Source: Vibrio sp. VB16 (GTDB lineage Bacteria > Pseudomonadota > Gammaproteobacteria > Enterobacterales > Vibrionaceae). From it: a stretch of DNA of 64,000 nucleotides. Positions 43,088 through 50,986 of this stretch are shown one piece after another. The position numbers were made by a program, and so were the translations under genes. A model generated the notes under the pieces. That model was not told the DNA's origin. It searched no databases and worked only from the letters and a program-made list of their open reading frames with translations. Location: assembly GCF_015594925.2 (NCBI RefSeq), contig NZ_CP087590.1, positions 620,001 through 684,000 of the forward strand. The letters run 5' to 3'. Positions within the stretch are counted from its first letter, which is position 1; every line of letters begins with the position of its first letter.

Positions 43088-43374
43088 TGTTCTGACTCCT
43101 TATTTTCTAGAACAAGTGCATTACCTTCTACGAGACAAGAAGCAACCTTAAATCGAGCTAGATTTACAATATTGCCAAAAGTCTGCCTTGAAACTCCCAT
43201 TTGATCTGCTGCTTCCTGTTGACTCAATTTCTCAAAGTCAGCGAGTCTTATCGCTTCGAATTCTTCAGCTAGTATCTCTACCTTCTTTAGTTTTCCGAGC
43301 GGTATCCCATTGGGTTTAAAGCAGCTGTGTACAGGTCGCCCACAAATGCGACGGCATTTTTTGGGTCTGGCCAT
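43084..43374 (-). CDS. DUF134 family helix-turn-helix protein
   Basis: 96 residues. MARPKKCRRICGRPVHSCFKPNG at the N-terminus carries family cysteines; the HTH follows, with EAIRLADFEKLSQQEAADQMGVSRQTFGNI, which resembles sigma-70 region 4. The family occurs often next to NifX-like genes, chiefly in anaerobes and facultative anaerobes, and is thought to be a regulator. TAGGAGAAATT precedes the ATG. It heads a three-gene operon. The two palindromes upstream are good candidates for its operator, as its small size and HTH suit binding as a dimer. Confidence 0.85.
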   Translation of the reverse strand: MARPKKCRRICGRPVHSCFKPNGIPLGKLKKVEILAEEFEAIRLADFEKLSQQEAADQMGVSRQTFGNIVNLARFKVASCLVEGNALVLENKESEQ

Positions 43375-43414
43375 AATTTCTCCTAAAAGAGTTTCAATTA
43401 AACTATACGTCAGT

Positions 43415-43432
43415 TATTGGCATATGCCAATA
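43415..43432. promoter_or_regulatory. Palindromic operator 1 before the DUF134 operon
   Basis: TATTGGCATATGCCAATA is a perfect 18-bp palindrome, 41 bases before the DUF134 start codon. It shares the core GCATATGC with the second palindrome; the centres are 34 bases apart. Confidence 0.7.
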
Positions 43433-43444
43433 AAAAGGTTGGGT

Positions 43445-43470
43445 TAATTTATAGCATATGCTATAAATTA
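43445..43470. promoter_or_regulatory. Palindromic operator 2 between DUF134 and the thioesterase gene
   Basis: A perfect 26-bp palindrome centred on AGCATATGCT with arms TAATTTAT. It lies between the two divergent genes, 35 bases before the thioesterase ATG, so the regulator could control both directions. Confidence 0.7.
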
Positions 43471-43504
43471 TGCATGAAAGCCGCTTTAATCACTAGGGTA
43501 AAAA

Positions 43505-43915
43505 ATGAGAAATGTTAAGCCAAATAGCCACAATAACTGTATTGCATGTGGTGAGTCGAACTTCAACCCCAACTCACTACAATTGCAGTTTGCATCTGTC
43601 TGCGAAAATAGCGTTATGACAAAGATAAAACTAGATGAATCCTACCAAGGGTATCCGAACGTGTTGCATGGTGGAGTGATCAGCACCTTATTGGATGCGG
43701 CGATGACACATTGCCTGTTTGCTCGACATTTAGAAGCCATGACAGCAGAGTTGACCGTTAGGTTCATTAAACCCGTACCGATTAATCAAGAGTTAGTCGT
43801 TGTTGGAACTTGTGTTGCGGAACAAAGGGGAATGTATAAATTGACCAGTTTTATTTCATTAAATGACAATATATTGGCACGCGCTAAGGCCAAATTTCTT
43901 CTAATAAAAGCGTAA
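43505..43915 (+). CDS. Hotdog-fold thioesterase (PaaI family)
   Basis: 136 residues of the PaaI/YdiI-type hotdog fold, which hydrolyses acyl-CoA thioesters. The central helix is introduced by HGGVISTLLDAAMTH, the family's catalytic and substrate-binding segment, and AELTVRFIKPVP is the next strand. An N-terminal CxxC (NCIACGES) is an addition found in some family members. It is divergent from the DUF134 operon, and the palindrome at 43445-43470 lies in its leader. The acyl substrate is unknown. Confidence 0.85.
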   Translation: MRNVKPNSHNNCIACGESNFNPNSLQLQFASVCENSVMTKIKLDESYQGYPNVLHGGVISTLLDAAMTHCLFARHLEAMTAELTVRFIKPVPINQELVVVGTCVAEQRGMYKLTSFISLNDNILARAKAKFLLIKA

Positions 43916-44041
43916 ATTATTGTAAATACCTCTCATTACCAAACACATCAGACTAGACTTATTAAGAAAATGATCCGATGAGCTTAATCAACCGTAGAAT
44001 ACCCCGTTGATCGATATTTCTATAAAAGGAGAAAGGTGAGT

Positions 44042-44956
44042 ATGGATACATCAAGTCAGTTAAAAGATGATACGCAAACTTTAAGGCCAATCCCACAGGA
44101 AGCTTTTGATTGGTATGATGAATACGCGCACGGCCTCATTGATCGTCGTGAATTTATGGCACGATTAGGTGGGCTTGTCGCCTTGGGTTTTACCATGACG
44201 GTATTGACTAGTGCTTTGATTCCCAATTACGCCAATGCTGAGCAAATTTCATTTAATGACCCTTTAATTAAAGCCTCTTATGTCAAATATGATTCTCCAA
44301 AAGGACATGGAGAATGTCAGGGGTATTTGGTTGTGCCAACAAAATTAGAGGGTAAAGCGCCTGTCGTATTGGTCATTCATGAAAACAGAGGCCTTAACCC
44401 TTACATAAAAGATGTTGCTCGACGCCTCGCGGCGCAAGGTTTTATCGCTTTTGCTCCTGACGGGCTGTATCCGTTAGGTGGTTATCCGGGTAATGATGAT
44501 GAAGGACGTACCATGCAAAAAGGCATGGATAAAGTAAAATTAGAAGAAGACTTTATCGCCGCGGCTCAGTTTCTGAAGTCTCATGAAATGAGCACCGGAA
44601 AGTTAGGTGCGGTTGGTTTTTGTTATGGTGGTTATATTGTCAATATGCTTGCTGCAAGCATCCCTGAGCAACTTAATGCAGGCGTTCCATACTATGGCAC
44701 TCCTGCGGCAGAAGCGATTCGAGGTAAAGTTAAAGGGCCGCTTTTACTGCAATTTGGTGAGTTAGATAAACGGGTAAATGGCACATGGCCGGATTATGAG
44801 AAATCATTGATGGCGAATAAAGTGGATTACACTGCCCATATTTATAAAGGTGTCAATCACGGCTTCCACAACGATTCTACGGGTAGATATGCGCCGGATG
44901 AAGCGGAACTTTCCTGGACAAGGACGGTTGAATTTTTTAATCAACATTTAGTGTAA
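44042..44956 (+). CDS. Dienelactone hydrolase family protein with internal Tat-like signal
   Basis: 304 residues of the alpha/beta hydrolase fold. The likely triad is Cys in GAVGFCYGGY, Asp in FGELDKRV and His in NHGFHND. An N-terminal tail of about 33 residues precedes DRREFMARLGGLVALG and a hydrophobic stretch ending NYANA, which looks like a twin-arginine signal or anchor; such a tail is also seen in relatives with a YDEYxHGxIDRREF motif. It is thus possibly periplasmic or membrane-tethered. The substrate is not known; homologues cleave lactones or esters. ATG at 44042 and GTG at 44036 are both possible starts (GGAGAAAGGTGAGT upstream). Confidence 0.85.
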   Translation: MDTSSQLKDDTQTLRPIPQEAFDWYDEYAHGLIDRREFMARLGGLVALGFTMTVLTSALIPNYANAEQISFNDPLIKASYVKYDSPKGHGECQGYLVVPTKLEGKAPVVLVIHENRGLNPYIKDVARRLAAQGFIAFAPDGLYPLGGYPGNDDEGRTMQKGMDKVKLEEDFIAAAQFLKSHEMSTGKLGAVGFCYGGYIVNMLAASIPEQLNAGVPYYGTPAAEAIRGKVKGPLLLQFGELDKRVNGTWPDYEKSLMANKVDYTAHIYKGVNHGFHNDSTGRYAPDEAELSWTRTVEFFNQHLV

Positions 44957-45052
44957 TGGAAGGGGCTCTTGTTACCCTGAAGAGCTCGGTTTCAACGTTT
45001 GATACTTAACTGTTCTATACTTTAGACACGAAATTAACAACGTGTAGAAATT

Positions 45053-45646
45053 ATGTGCGGAAGATTGAACATCATAGATGACCCGTTAGCGGAGGCCGTG
45101 AGTGCGGCATTAGGCCTACGTTTTTTTGCTAAAACCAACTCTAACCTTTGTCCCTCTCAACAGGTTTCTGTTGTTGGAAGAACAGATTACTCAATGCATC
45201 AATTTGAACTTTTGTGGGGGGTTAAACCGAGTTGGGCCAATCGTGTGATCATCAATGCTCAGGCTGAAAGTGTGGCGAGTAAACCGACGTTTAGCGCGTC
45301 ATATATAAGCCATCGAGTTGTTGTTCCTTGTTCCGGTTGGTATGAATGGAAAGAAGAGAAAGGGAGTAAACAGAAATATTTGTTTTCTGATATTGAAGAC
45401 AAACCGCTTTATATGGCGGGTATCGCATTAGCAAATAACCAGAATATGGTGACGTTAACCACTCAACCTAACCTACAGTGCGCAGCCATTCACCATAGAA
45501 TGCCGTTGTTACTCAAAGATAGTGATGTGGACTCTTGGCTATGTGGCTCAGTAGTGCAGGCCAATGCGTTATTGGCTCTGCCCTATCAACGAGAGCTGAA
45601 CATTACGACGAGCGATCCGCTACCTCAACAAGGGTTTCTTTTCTAG
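45053..45646 (+). CDS. yedK: SOS-response-associated peptidase YedK (SRAP, HMCES family)
   Basis: Crosslinks through Cys2 to abasic sites in single-stranded DNA and protects them from strand cleavage. 197 residues; MCGRLN at the start (Cys2), NAQAES (Asn), SGWYEWK (Glu) and IHHRMP (His) give the full active site. The start must be this ATG, because Cys2 is the reactive residue. Its stop overlaps the stop of the convergent nuclease gene by 4 bases. No LexA box was recognised upstream. Confidence 0.94.
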   Translation: MCGRLNIIDDPLAEAVSAALGLRFFAKTNSNLCPSQQVSVVGRTDYSMHQFELLWGVKPSWANRVIINAQAESVASKPTFSASYISHRVVVPCSGWYEWKEEKGSKQKYLFSDIEDKPLYMAGIALANNQNMVTLTTQPNLQCAAIHHRMPLLLKDSDVDSWLCGSVVQANALLALPYQRELNITTSDPLPQQGFLF

Positions 45647-46407
45647 TTACAATCGAGTCTGGTTGCCATCTTAGTACTATCCGTCAGGGATTGGGGCAAT
45701 GAATACGCTAATCGTGGTTGCAGCGCTTTTAGGTCCGTTATCGTGCTGCAAAAATCAGCATTTTTGTCTATATCTTGAGACATAATAAATACAGCCGCTT
45801 CGCCTTTGCTAAGGTTTTTATTCGGTTTGTAGACGATCTTGTAATAAGCAGAAGGTATTTTATGAGATTCATCGGCGGCAGGTAATACCATGGCGTTGTC
45901 TGAATAAATCGGCCCACTTATTACATATAACGAGTCTCTAAATTCGGCTTTCTCTCTTACCTTGCTTTCGAGTTCTTGCCATGCATTCTGATTTAAAGCA
46001 CTTGATTGGGGGGTGATATTACTTAAGTAATTTAATGTGTACCAATATTTGTTGCCGGTAAAGCTGGCGAGTGGAACCTGATGCCCTCTGTCGGTTTTTA
46101 GCTGTTTATAAGCATTCTTGTAATCTTTCTCTTCTAGTGTTTCATCTTCTGAAAGCAGGGGTTGATTCTTCCAGTTCCTGTTTGTGTGCGTGCCAAAGTT
46201 TTGCACATCCACTTCATAGGCAACCCAGTCAGCAAATTTTGTGGTGGGATTTTGAGATAACGCATAAAGCCGTTCAAATATCATGGTATTACCATCAATT
46301 TGGATCTCTGGACAACCGACAGGACAGTGTGGACTTTCTATTTTTGTTGATGAATTTGCCACGGATAGAGGCAAAGACGCTAAGAAGAAGAAAGCGAGAT
46401 TTTTCAT
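45643..46407 (-). CDS. Secreted DNA/RNA non-specific endonuclease (NUC family)
   Basis: 254 residues with a signal peptide (KNLAFFFLASLPLSVANS). The betabeta-alpha-metal active site is TDRGHQVPLASF, with the DRGH motif, and a later Asn-rich segment (YLSNITPQSSALNQNAW) supplies the metal-binding Asn. Such enzymes degrade extracellular DNA for nutrients or to shape biofilms. Extra cysteines near the mature start (CPVGCPE) suggest disulfides in the periplasm or outside. TAGGAATATAATA precedes the ATG. Confidence 0.9.
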   Translation of the reverse strand: MKNLAFFFLASLPLSVANSSTKIESPHCPVGCPEIQIDGNTMIFERLYALSQNPTTKFADWVAYEVDVQNFGTHTNRNWKNQPLLSEDETLEEKDYKNAYKQLKTDRGHQVPLASFTGNKYWYTLNYLSNITPQSSALNQNAWQELESKVREKAEFRDSLYVISGPIYSDNAMVLPAADESHKIPSAYYKIVYKPNKNLSKGEAAVFIMSQDIDKNADFCSTITDLKALQPRLAYSLPQSLTDSTKMATRLDCN

Positions 46408-46634
46408 TATTATATTCCTAACCGTACATAGTACTGATTAGGTTAGCAGGTTGCTGTGCGGTATCAAGGTAGAGAGGTGACGTCCAATGGTTTTTTTTGA
46501 GGGACAAATGGTGGGTTAGAAGTGTTGGATTGATGATGCCGCCTGCAATTATAGGTAATGAACATTGGATGTATTTATTTGTCTTCGCAAAATTGGGCTA
46601 TCTTTAAATTAAACAATTATATAGGGACAGAAAT

Positions 46635-47255
46635 ATGAGTTTTGATTGGGTAGAGTGGTTTGGGTATTTAGCGTCGTTAGTGGTATTGGTTTCACTGACT
46701 ATGACTTCCATCATTAAACTTAGGGTGATCAACTTTATTGGTTGTGTCCTATTTGCGATGTTCGCGTACTTTATAGACTCGTACCCTACAATGTTCATGA
46801 ACATTGGTATCGCGGGCATCAATATTTATTTCTTATGGAAAATCCGAACCACTAAAGAACAATTTACCTTAATTACCGAGTCGGTTGGCTCAGAATACTT
46901 TGATTATTTTGTTTCAAGTTATAAAAGTGAGATAGAGCTTCAAGTGTCTACAACGGAGTTAAAAGGAGCTGATACGGCCTTTTACATGTTGAGAAACAAC
47001 AGTATTGCTGGTGTGCTCGTGGGCAATATAAGCCCTGAAGGTGAGCTATCAGTATTACTCGACTACGTTACACCTGAGTATCGTGATTTTAAGTTGGCCC
47101 ACTATTACTATGTCTCTAACCCTAATGTGATTAAAGATAGAGGAGTCAAGGTACTGAAAGCGAACGCTACAACCCCCGAGCATAAAGAGTATCTGCTTAA
47201 AGTTGGCTTCCATATAGTGGATGAAAATGAAGGGGTATATTTTAAAGAGCTCTAG
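46635..47255 (+). CDS. YgjV-type membrane domain fused to a GNAT-like domain
   Basis: 206 residues. The first 75 form three membrane helices resembling YgjV/YqgA-type small membrane proteins (WFGYLASLVVLVSLTMTS; RVINFIGCVLFAMFAYF; FMNIGIAGINIYFLW). The rest is soluble and resembles a GNAT fold without clear acetyl-CoA loop: SIAGVLVGNI, DYVTPEYRDFKLAHYYY, EHKEYLLKVGFHIVDEN. It could be a membrane-tethered acyltransferase or sensor. Substrate unknown. GGGACAGAAAT precedes the ATG. Confidence 0.7.
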   Translation: MSFDWVEWFGYLASLVVLVSLTMTSIIKLRVINFIGCVLFAMFAYFIDSYPTMFMNIGIAGINIYFLWKIRTTKEQFTLITESVGSEYFDYFVSSYKSEIELQVSTTELKGADTAFYMLRNNSIAGVLVGNISPEGELSVLLDYVTPEYRDFKLAHYYYVSNPNVIKDRGVKVLKANATTPEHKEYLLKVGFHIVDENEGVYFKEL

Positions 47256-47350
47256 GTTTGATAAAGGCAGGCCCATTGATGTCTACGTCACTACCTCCAT
47301 ATTGTTGATCTATCACTTTTCCAGATTAGTATTAAACGTTCAATACGTGT

Positions 47351-47379
47351 AAAAAATGGGTTAGCGAAGGCTAACCCAT
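47351..47379 (-). terminator. Terminator of the small leftward gene
   Basis: ATGGGTTAGC/GCTAACCCAT with a 4-base loop is followed on the minus strand by TTTTTTACAC. It lies 20 bases past the stop of the gene ending at 47399. Confidence 0.85.
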
Positions 47380-47398
47380 GAACTGACTAAGGGGAATT

Positions 47399-47608
47399 TT
47401 AGTGTTGTGTGTCAGCCTCAAAATACGGTTTATATACATCGGCTAATGACTTGTTTTTTGCTTTATGTTTTCTTTTTTGTGTGATTGATGGGGGCGTTTC
47501 TTGTGATTTGATTGCTTCGGCGTGTTGTTGTGCTGAATGTTGAAAGTGTGAACTTTGCTGAGCCATTTTTCGGGCTTGATTGACTCGATTGATTACATCC
47601 TGGAGCAT
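47399..47608 (-). CDS. Small Gln/His/Lys-rich protein of unknown function
   Basis: 69 residues without signal or membrane segment. It begins MLQDVINRVNQARKMAQQ (helical) and has a basic middle (KRKHKAKNK). A ribosome-like GTGAGG lies upstream of the ATG, and a strong terminator follows, which together support a real gene. I do not recognise a family. Confidence 0.6.
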   Translation of the reverse strand: MLQDVINRVNQARKMAQQSSHFQHSAQQHAEAIKSQETPPSITQKRKHKAKNKSLADVYKPYFEADTQH

Positions 47609-47925
47609 AAGCAGTACCTCACTTCAATGAGAAATTAAATACATACTGTTCCATTTAACATTAGTCTTACTTGCGAATTTAGTCAACCTAAAATTAATAC
47701 GCGTAGTCTTTGTTTTAGTTCGTATTAAGCAAGGAAATTCAATTGGTTATGTAGATGTATTATGAAGTTCAACATCGGTCGTTAGGTAATACTTGTTTAT
47801 CCGAAATGAACGAATAAACGACGTGCGTAACTGAGGTTCTTTTTTCGTAATGCTCACGGAATGGTTGATAATTATCGGTGAGCAAGGATAATGTTTAGCC
47901 CTCTCAACTCCATAATGTGCCCGTA
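47609..47925. other. Gap before rsuA
   Basis: 317 bases of AT-rich sequence between divergent genes. A short inverted repeat GCTCAC...GTGAGC (47852-47883) is the only structure seen. It presumably contains the promoters of both flanking genes. Confidence 0.35.
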
Positions 47926-48615
47926 ATGCGCCTTGATAAATTTATTTGTAAAAGTACTGAGTTAACAAAAAATGAAGCGATAAAACGGATAAACGCGGGT
48001 GACGTTTTGGTTAATCAATGTATTACGACGAACGAGTCGACTCAGGTGCATGAAAACAATACGATAATGTTAAATGGCGCTGAATTAACGGCTCGTGATT
48101 TTCGCTATATTATGATGCATAAACCCGCCGGTACTATCTGTTCAAATATCGATGAAGCCTACCCATCTCTGTTTAATTATTTAGACATTGAAAAAACCAC
48201 CGAGCTGCATATTGCGGGTCGCTTAGATGCTGATACAACCGGATTGGTTTTGATTACGGATGATGGACGTTGGTCGTTCAATATCACGGTACCTACGAAG
48301 CAGTGCAACAAAGTCTACCGAGTCGGTTTGTCGCGTGTGATTTCGGATGATGTTGCCTTAACGTTTAATAAAGGCGTGAAGTTACAAGGCGAACAGCAAT
48401 CAACGTTGCCTGCCATATTGGATGTTATTGGCCCCAAAGAAGCGCTTTTGACCATCACTGAAGGTAAGTTTCATCAGGTTAAGCGTATGTTCGCCGCCGT
48501 AGGTAACCGCGTAGTTTCGCTTCATCGTGAGGAAATTGGAGATGTTTGTTTGGATGTTGCGGTTGGACAGTGGCGCTACTTGACCAGCGATGAAATTCAT
48601 TCCTTTACCAAGTAA
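47926..48615 (+). CDS. rsuA: 16S rRNA pseudouridine(516) synthase RsuA
   Basis: Converts U516 of 16S rRNA to pseudouridine. 229 residues: an S4 RNA-binding domain (RLDKFICKSTELTKNEAIKRI) and a catalytic domain with AGRLDADTTGLVLITDDG, whose Asp is the nucleophile, and EGKFHQVKRMFAAVGN. The ATG at 47926 (MRLDKFI) matches the E. coli start; a GTG three codons earlier is not favoured. Confidence 0.93.
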   Translation: MRLDKFICKSTELTKNEAIKRINAGDVLVNQCITTNESTQVHENNTIMLNGAELTARDFRYIMMHKPAGTICSNIDEAYPSLFNYLDIEKTTELHIAGRLDADTTGLVLITDDGRWSFNITVPTKQCNKVYRVGLSRVISDDVALTFNKGVKLQGEQQSTLPAILDVIGPKEALLTITEGKFHQVKRMFAAVGNRVVSLHREEIGDVCLDVAVGQWRYLTSDEIHSFTK

Positions 48616-48668
48616 GTTAATCGACGGGAATGTACGCCTAGATATTCCAAGTTCGTTGAACGTTGAAC

Positions 48669-48706
48669 AAAAAATAGAGCATTCTGCGAAGGCAGAACAC
48701 TCTATT
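48669..48706 (-). terminator. Terminator of the betaine-type binding protein gene
   Basis: AATAGAG-CA-TTCTGC pairs with GCAGAA-CA-CTCTATT. On the minus strand TTTTTTG follows. It also lies behind rsuA on the plus strand. Confidence 0.75.
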
Positions 48707-48749
48707 GAATCTTAATAGAGCGGACAGTAAAAACTGGCCATAGTCTCAA

Positions 48750-49736
48750 TTAAAGCGCGTTAGCCACTTTATCGGCGACTTCTGGAGATACCCATTTTCT
48801 CCAGATCTCAGGCTGCTCAGCCAAGAAGTACTCCATGGCACCTTCGCCATCGGCCTGATTCTCTTCTATCCAAGCGAGTACTGCACTCATCTCTTTATTG
48901 GTAAAGCTACGCTTGTTCAGGTAATCCGTTATTTGAGGTTCGCGAGCGGCGAATGGTTCAGTGATGATAGTCGCCACTGTTGACGGTGGATACATGGTGA
49001 CTTTAGGCGATTCACAATCATCGATTGTGGTGCAACTAAGAAACTCTTCGATATCGATGCCTGAACCGAAATCGACTTTGACCATATCGTATCGACCAAA
49101 GATTGCGGTTGGAGCCCAGTAGTAACCAAACCAAGCTTCTCCACGTATGTTAGCCTTGGCAAGCGAGCCTGATAGTCCCGCACTTGATCCTGGATCAATT
49201 AGGTCAAAGCCAGCTTCATCCAGTTTTAGAGCTCGAAACAGATTGGTTGCCGAAATTTGGCAGTTCCAACCAGCAGGACAGCCATAGAATGCTGAAGCAT
49301 CAGGGTTTTCTGGGTGTTTAAATAGTTTAGCGTGCTTGATCACACCTTCAATAGTCGCCATCTCTGGGTATTTGTCCACCATGAATTTAGGGACCCAAAA
49401 GCCTTCTTCACCACCATCGCTCAGTGAAGCACCGCCATAACGTATCCGTTTGTCGGCGACACCTTGATCTAGCAGCTTTTTAGTCGCATTCGTCCACATC
49501 TCAGGTGCGATATCGGGCTCACCTTTCTCGAGCATCGACGTACTGGTTGGTGTGGTGTCTCCCGGAACTAATGATGCCTCGCAACCAAAACCTTCCTCAA
49601 GAATAAAACGGTCGACGCTCGCCATAAAGCTCGCAGACGTCCAGTTCATATCTGCAATGGTTACTTCTCCACACCCTTCATCGGCTTGTACCGAGTGGCT
49701 CACGACAAATAGCAAAGCTAATAGTCTGATTTTCAT
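48750..49736 (-). CDS. Glycine betaine/choline-type ABC transporter substrate-binding protein (OpuAC family)
   Basis: 328 residues with a signal peptide (MKIRLLALLFVVSHSVQA) and a ProX/OpuAC-like periplasmic binding fold (VTIADMNWTSASFMASVDRF, GEPDIAPEMWTNA, GEAWFGYYWAPTAIFG). Tryptophans in these segments are the usual aromatic cage for quaternary amines, but the ligand cannot be read from sequence. Several cysteines (EGCGE, GCPAGWNCQ, SCTTIDDCE) suggest disulfides. No ATPase or permease is adjacent, so it is an orphan binding protein. GGAGAGAGAA before the ATG at 49736 fixes the start. Confidence 0.87.
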   Translation of the reverse strand: MKIRLLALLFVVSHSVQADEGCGEVTIADMNWTSASFMASVDRFILEEGFGCEASLVPGDTTPTSTSMLEKGEPDIAPEMWTNATKKLLDQGVADKRIRYGGASLSDGGEEGFWVPKFMVDKYPEMATIEGVIKHAKLFKHPENPDASAFYGCPAGWNCQISATNLFRALKLDEAGFDLIDPGSSAGLSGSLAKANIRGEAWFGYYWAPTAIFGRYDMVKVDFGSGIDIEEFLSCTTIDDCESPKVTMYPPSTVATIITEPFAAREPQITDYLNKRSFTNKEMSAVLAWIEENQADGEGAMEYFLAEQPEIWRKWVSPEVADKVANAL

Positions 49737-50009
49737 TTCTCTCTCCATTTAGTGACATACGTCCATATTTTGGTCGATAGAATACACAAAATATACTTAG
49801 AGCTCAATTAATTACTTTGCTGGTGGTTAATTGACAAGAGCAAATAGGCAAACGTAACAAAGTGCATGATGTAGACATTAACCCAGTAAAATAGATGTTT
49901 TTCACCGATATCCACTCATTTTTACAGAGGGGCAATTAGCGGATCATTTTAATTGTTAAATGATGTAACATTATTTTAATTAGAGTACTAAGTATTTTGT
50001 GGAGGCTTT
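49737..50009. other. Promoter region between the binding protein and small ORF
   Basis: AT-rich sequence. It must carry the promoter of the leftward binding-protein gene. No strong operator was recognised. Confidence 0.35.
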
Positions 50010-50126
50010 ATGATAGATTGCCATTTTTTTTCGCGTGGATTCGTAACCGTTACGGTAGAATTTCTACTGATTAGGCTGAATCAGTATGAGATTTTTACCG
50101 TACGATACGCATCAATGATGGGTTGA
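50010..50126 (+). CDS. Possible 38-residue ORF with a strong ribosome site
   Basis: GTGGAGGCTTT places a perfect GGAGG five bases before an ATG that opens a 38-codon frame (MIDCHFFSRGFVTVTVEF at its start). The frame runs 46 bases into the end of trmK on the opposite strand. The strength of the ribosome site is the only support. No family is recognised. Confidence 0.28.
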   Translation: MIDCHFFSRGFVTVTVEFLLIRLNQYEIFTVRYASMMG

Positions 50127-50764
50127 ACGTTGGTGGTGTTACCTTGTTGAATACGGCGGTAATGGTTAAGCGTTTTATTCAAGTATTTTTCAGCTATTGC
50201 AGCTTGAACCGATGATTCAGATTGCCAAATTTTTTCACCAACTGGACCAATTTTCCTGTTTTCTTCTTTCGTTGACGAAACCAGAATAATTTCATAGAAG
50301 CGTTGGTTATCTTCAACGAGAACTTCGTGTTTCAATCGATAATCAAGTTCGATTAGCTTCTGACGTAATGCAAATTGGTGATGAACAGGACAGAGTAAAA
50401 AATCAATATCTAATCCTGAATGCTTTTGATTAATCGCATCGATGAACTTGATCATCAAATCACCACCAACGCCTGCAATGATAATTAGGGGCTTCCCTTC
50501 ATATTGCTCCAAAGGTAGCTTGGCGATGTCAAGGCAGTGAGTCTCCCATGCTGAACTTGAGTAAAAACGATCAAGCTTACGGTTTAACTCAGCCATTAGC
50601 TCGGGCACAATATCAACAAAATGGACCGTTGAAGAGACCTGACGAGACAGTAAAGCGGCACCAAGAAAGCCGTGATCACAACAGCAATCCCAAACGTGGG
50701 CATAGCCTGATGTCACCATTTGTTCTATTTGTATTAATCTCTTACTAAGCTTCAAGGAAACCAC
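50081..50764 (-). CDS. trmK: tRNA (adenine(22)-N1)-methyltransferase TrmK
   Basis: Methylates N1 of A22 in tRNA with SAM. 227 residues; the Rossmann-like fold begins VWDCCCDHGFLGAALLS, and the family's catalytic segment is IIIAGVGGDLMI. LLCPVHHQFALRQKL is also conserved. GTG at 50764 is used as start. TrmK is common in Firmicutes and is also found in Vibrio. It is convergent with the tiny ORF at 50010. Confidence 0.88.
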   Translation of the reverse strand: MVSLKLSKRLIQIEQMVTSGYAHVWDCCCDHGFLGAALLSRQVSSTVHFVDIVPELMAELNRKLDRFYSSSAWETHCLDIAKLPLEQYEGKPLIIIAGVGGDLMIKFIDAINQKHSGLDIDFLLCPVHHQFALRQKLIELDYRLKHEVLVEDNQRFYEIILVSSTKEENRKIGPVGEKIWQSESSVQAAIAEKYLNKTLNHYRRIQQGNTTNVQPIIDAYRTVKISY

Positions 50765-50986
50765 CTACTAACGGTTAAAAACGAGCGCATTGTAATGGTT
50801 TTCTAACTTTTAGCGAAGAGGTTAGCCGAGTTTATTATGCTGCCTATCTTTTCTTTACAGTGACGGTTGGTTTAGCAAATTATGTTGCCGTCTAAACCGT
50901 AAATAGTGTTAATATTTTTTTGTCTGAGGGGCGATTTGTCACTCTCACACTACATCTCATATGTTATCAACAATAAGGACACCTGA

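Noticed and set aside
43415..43470. Palindromes read as a transcription terminator
   Set aside because: They lie between divergent genes, have no loop and no T-run, and so are better explained as operators.
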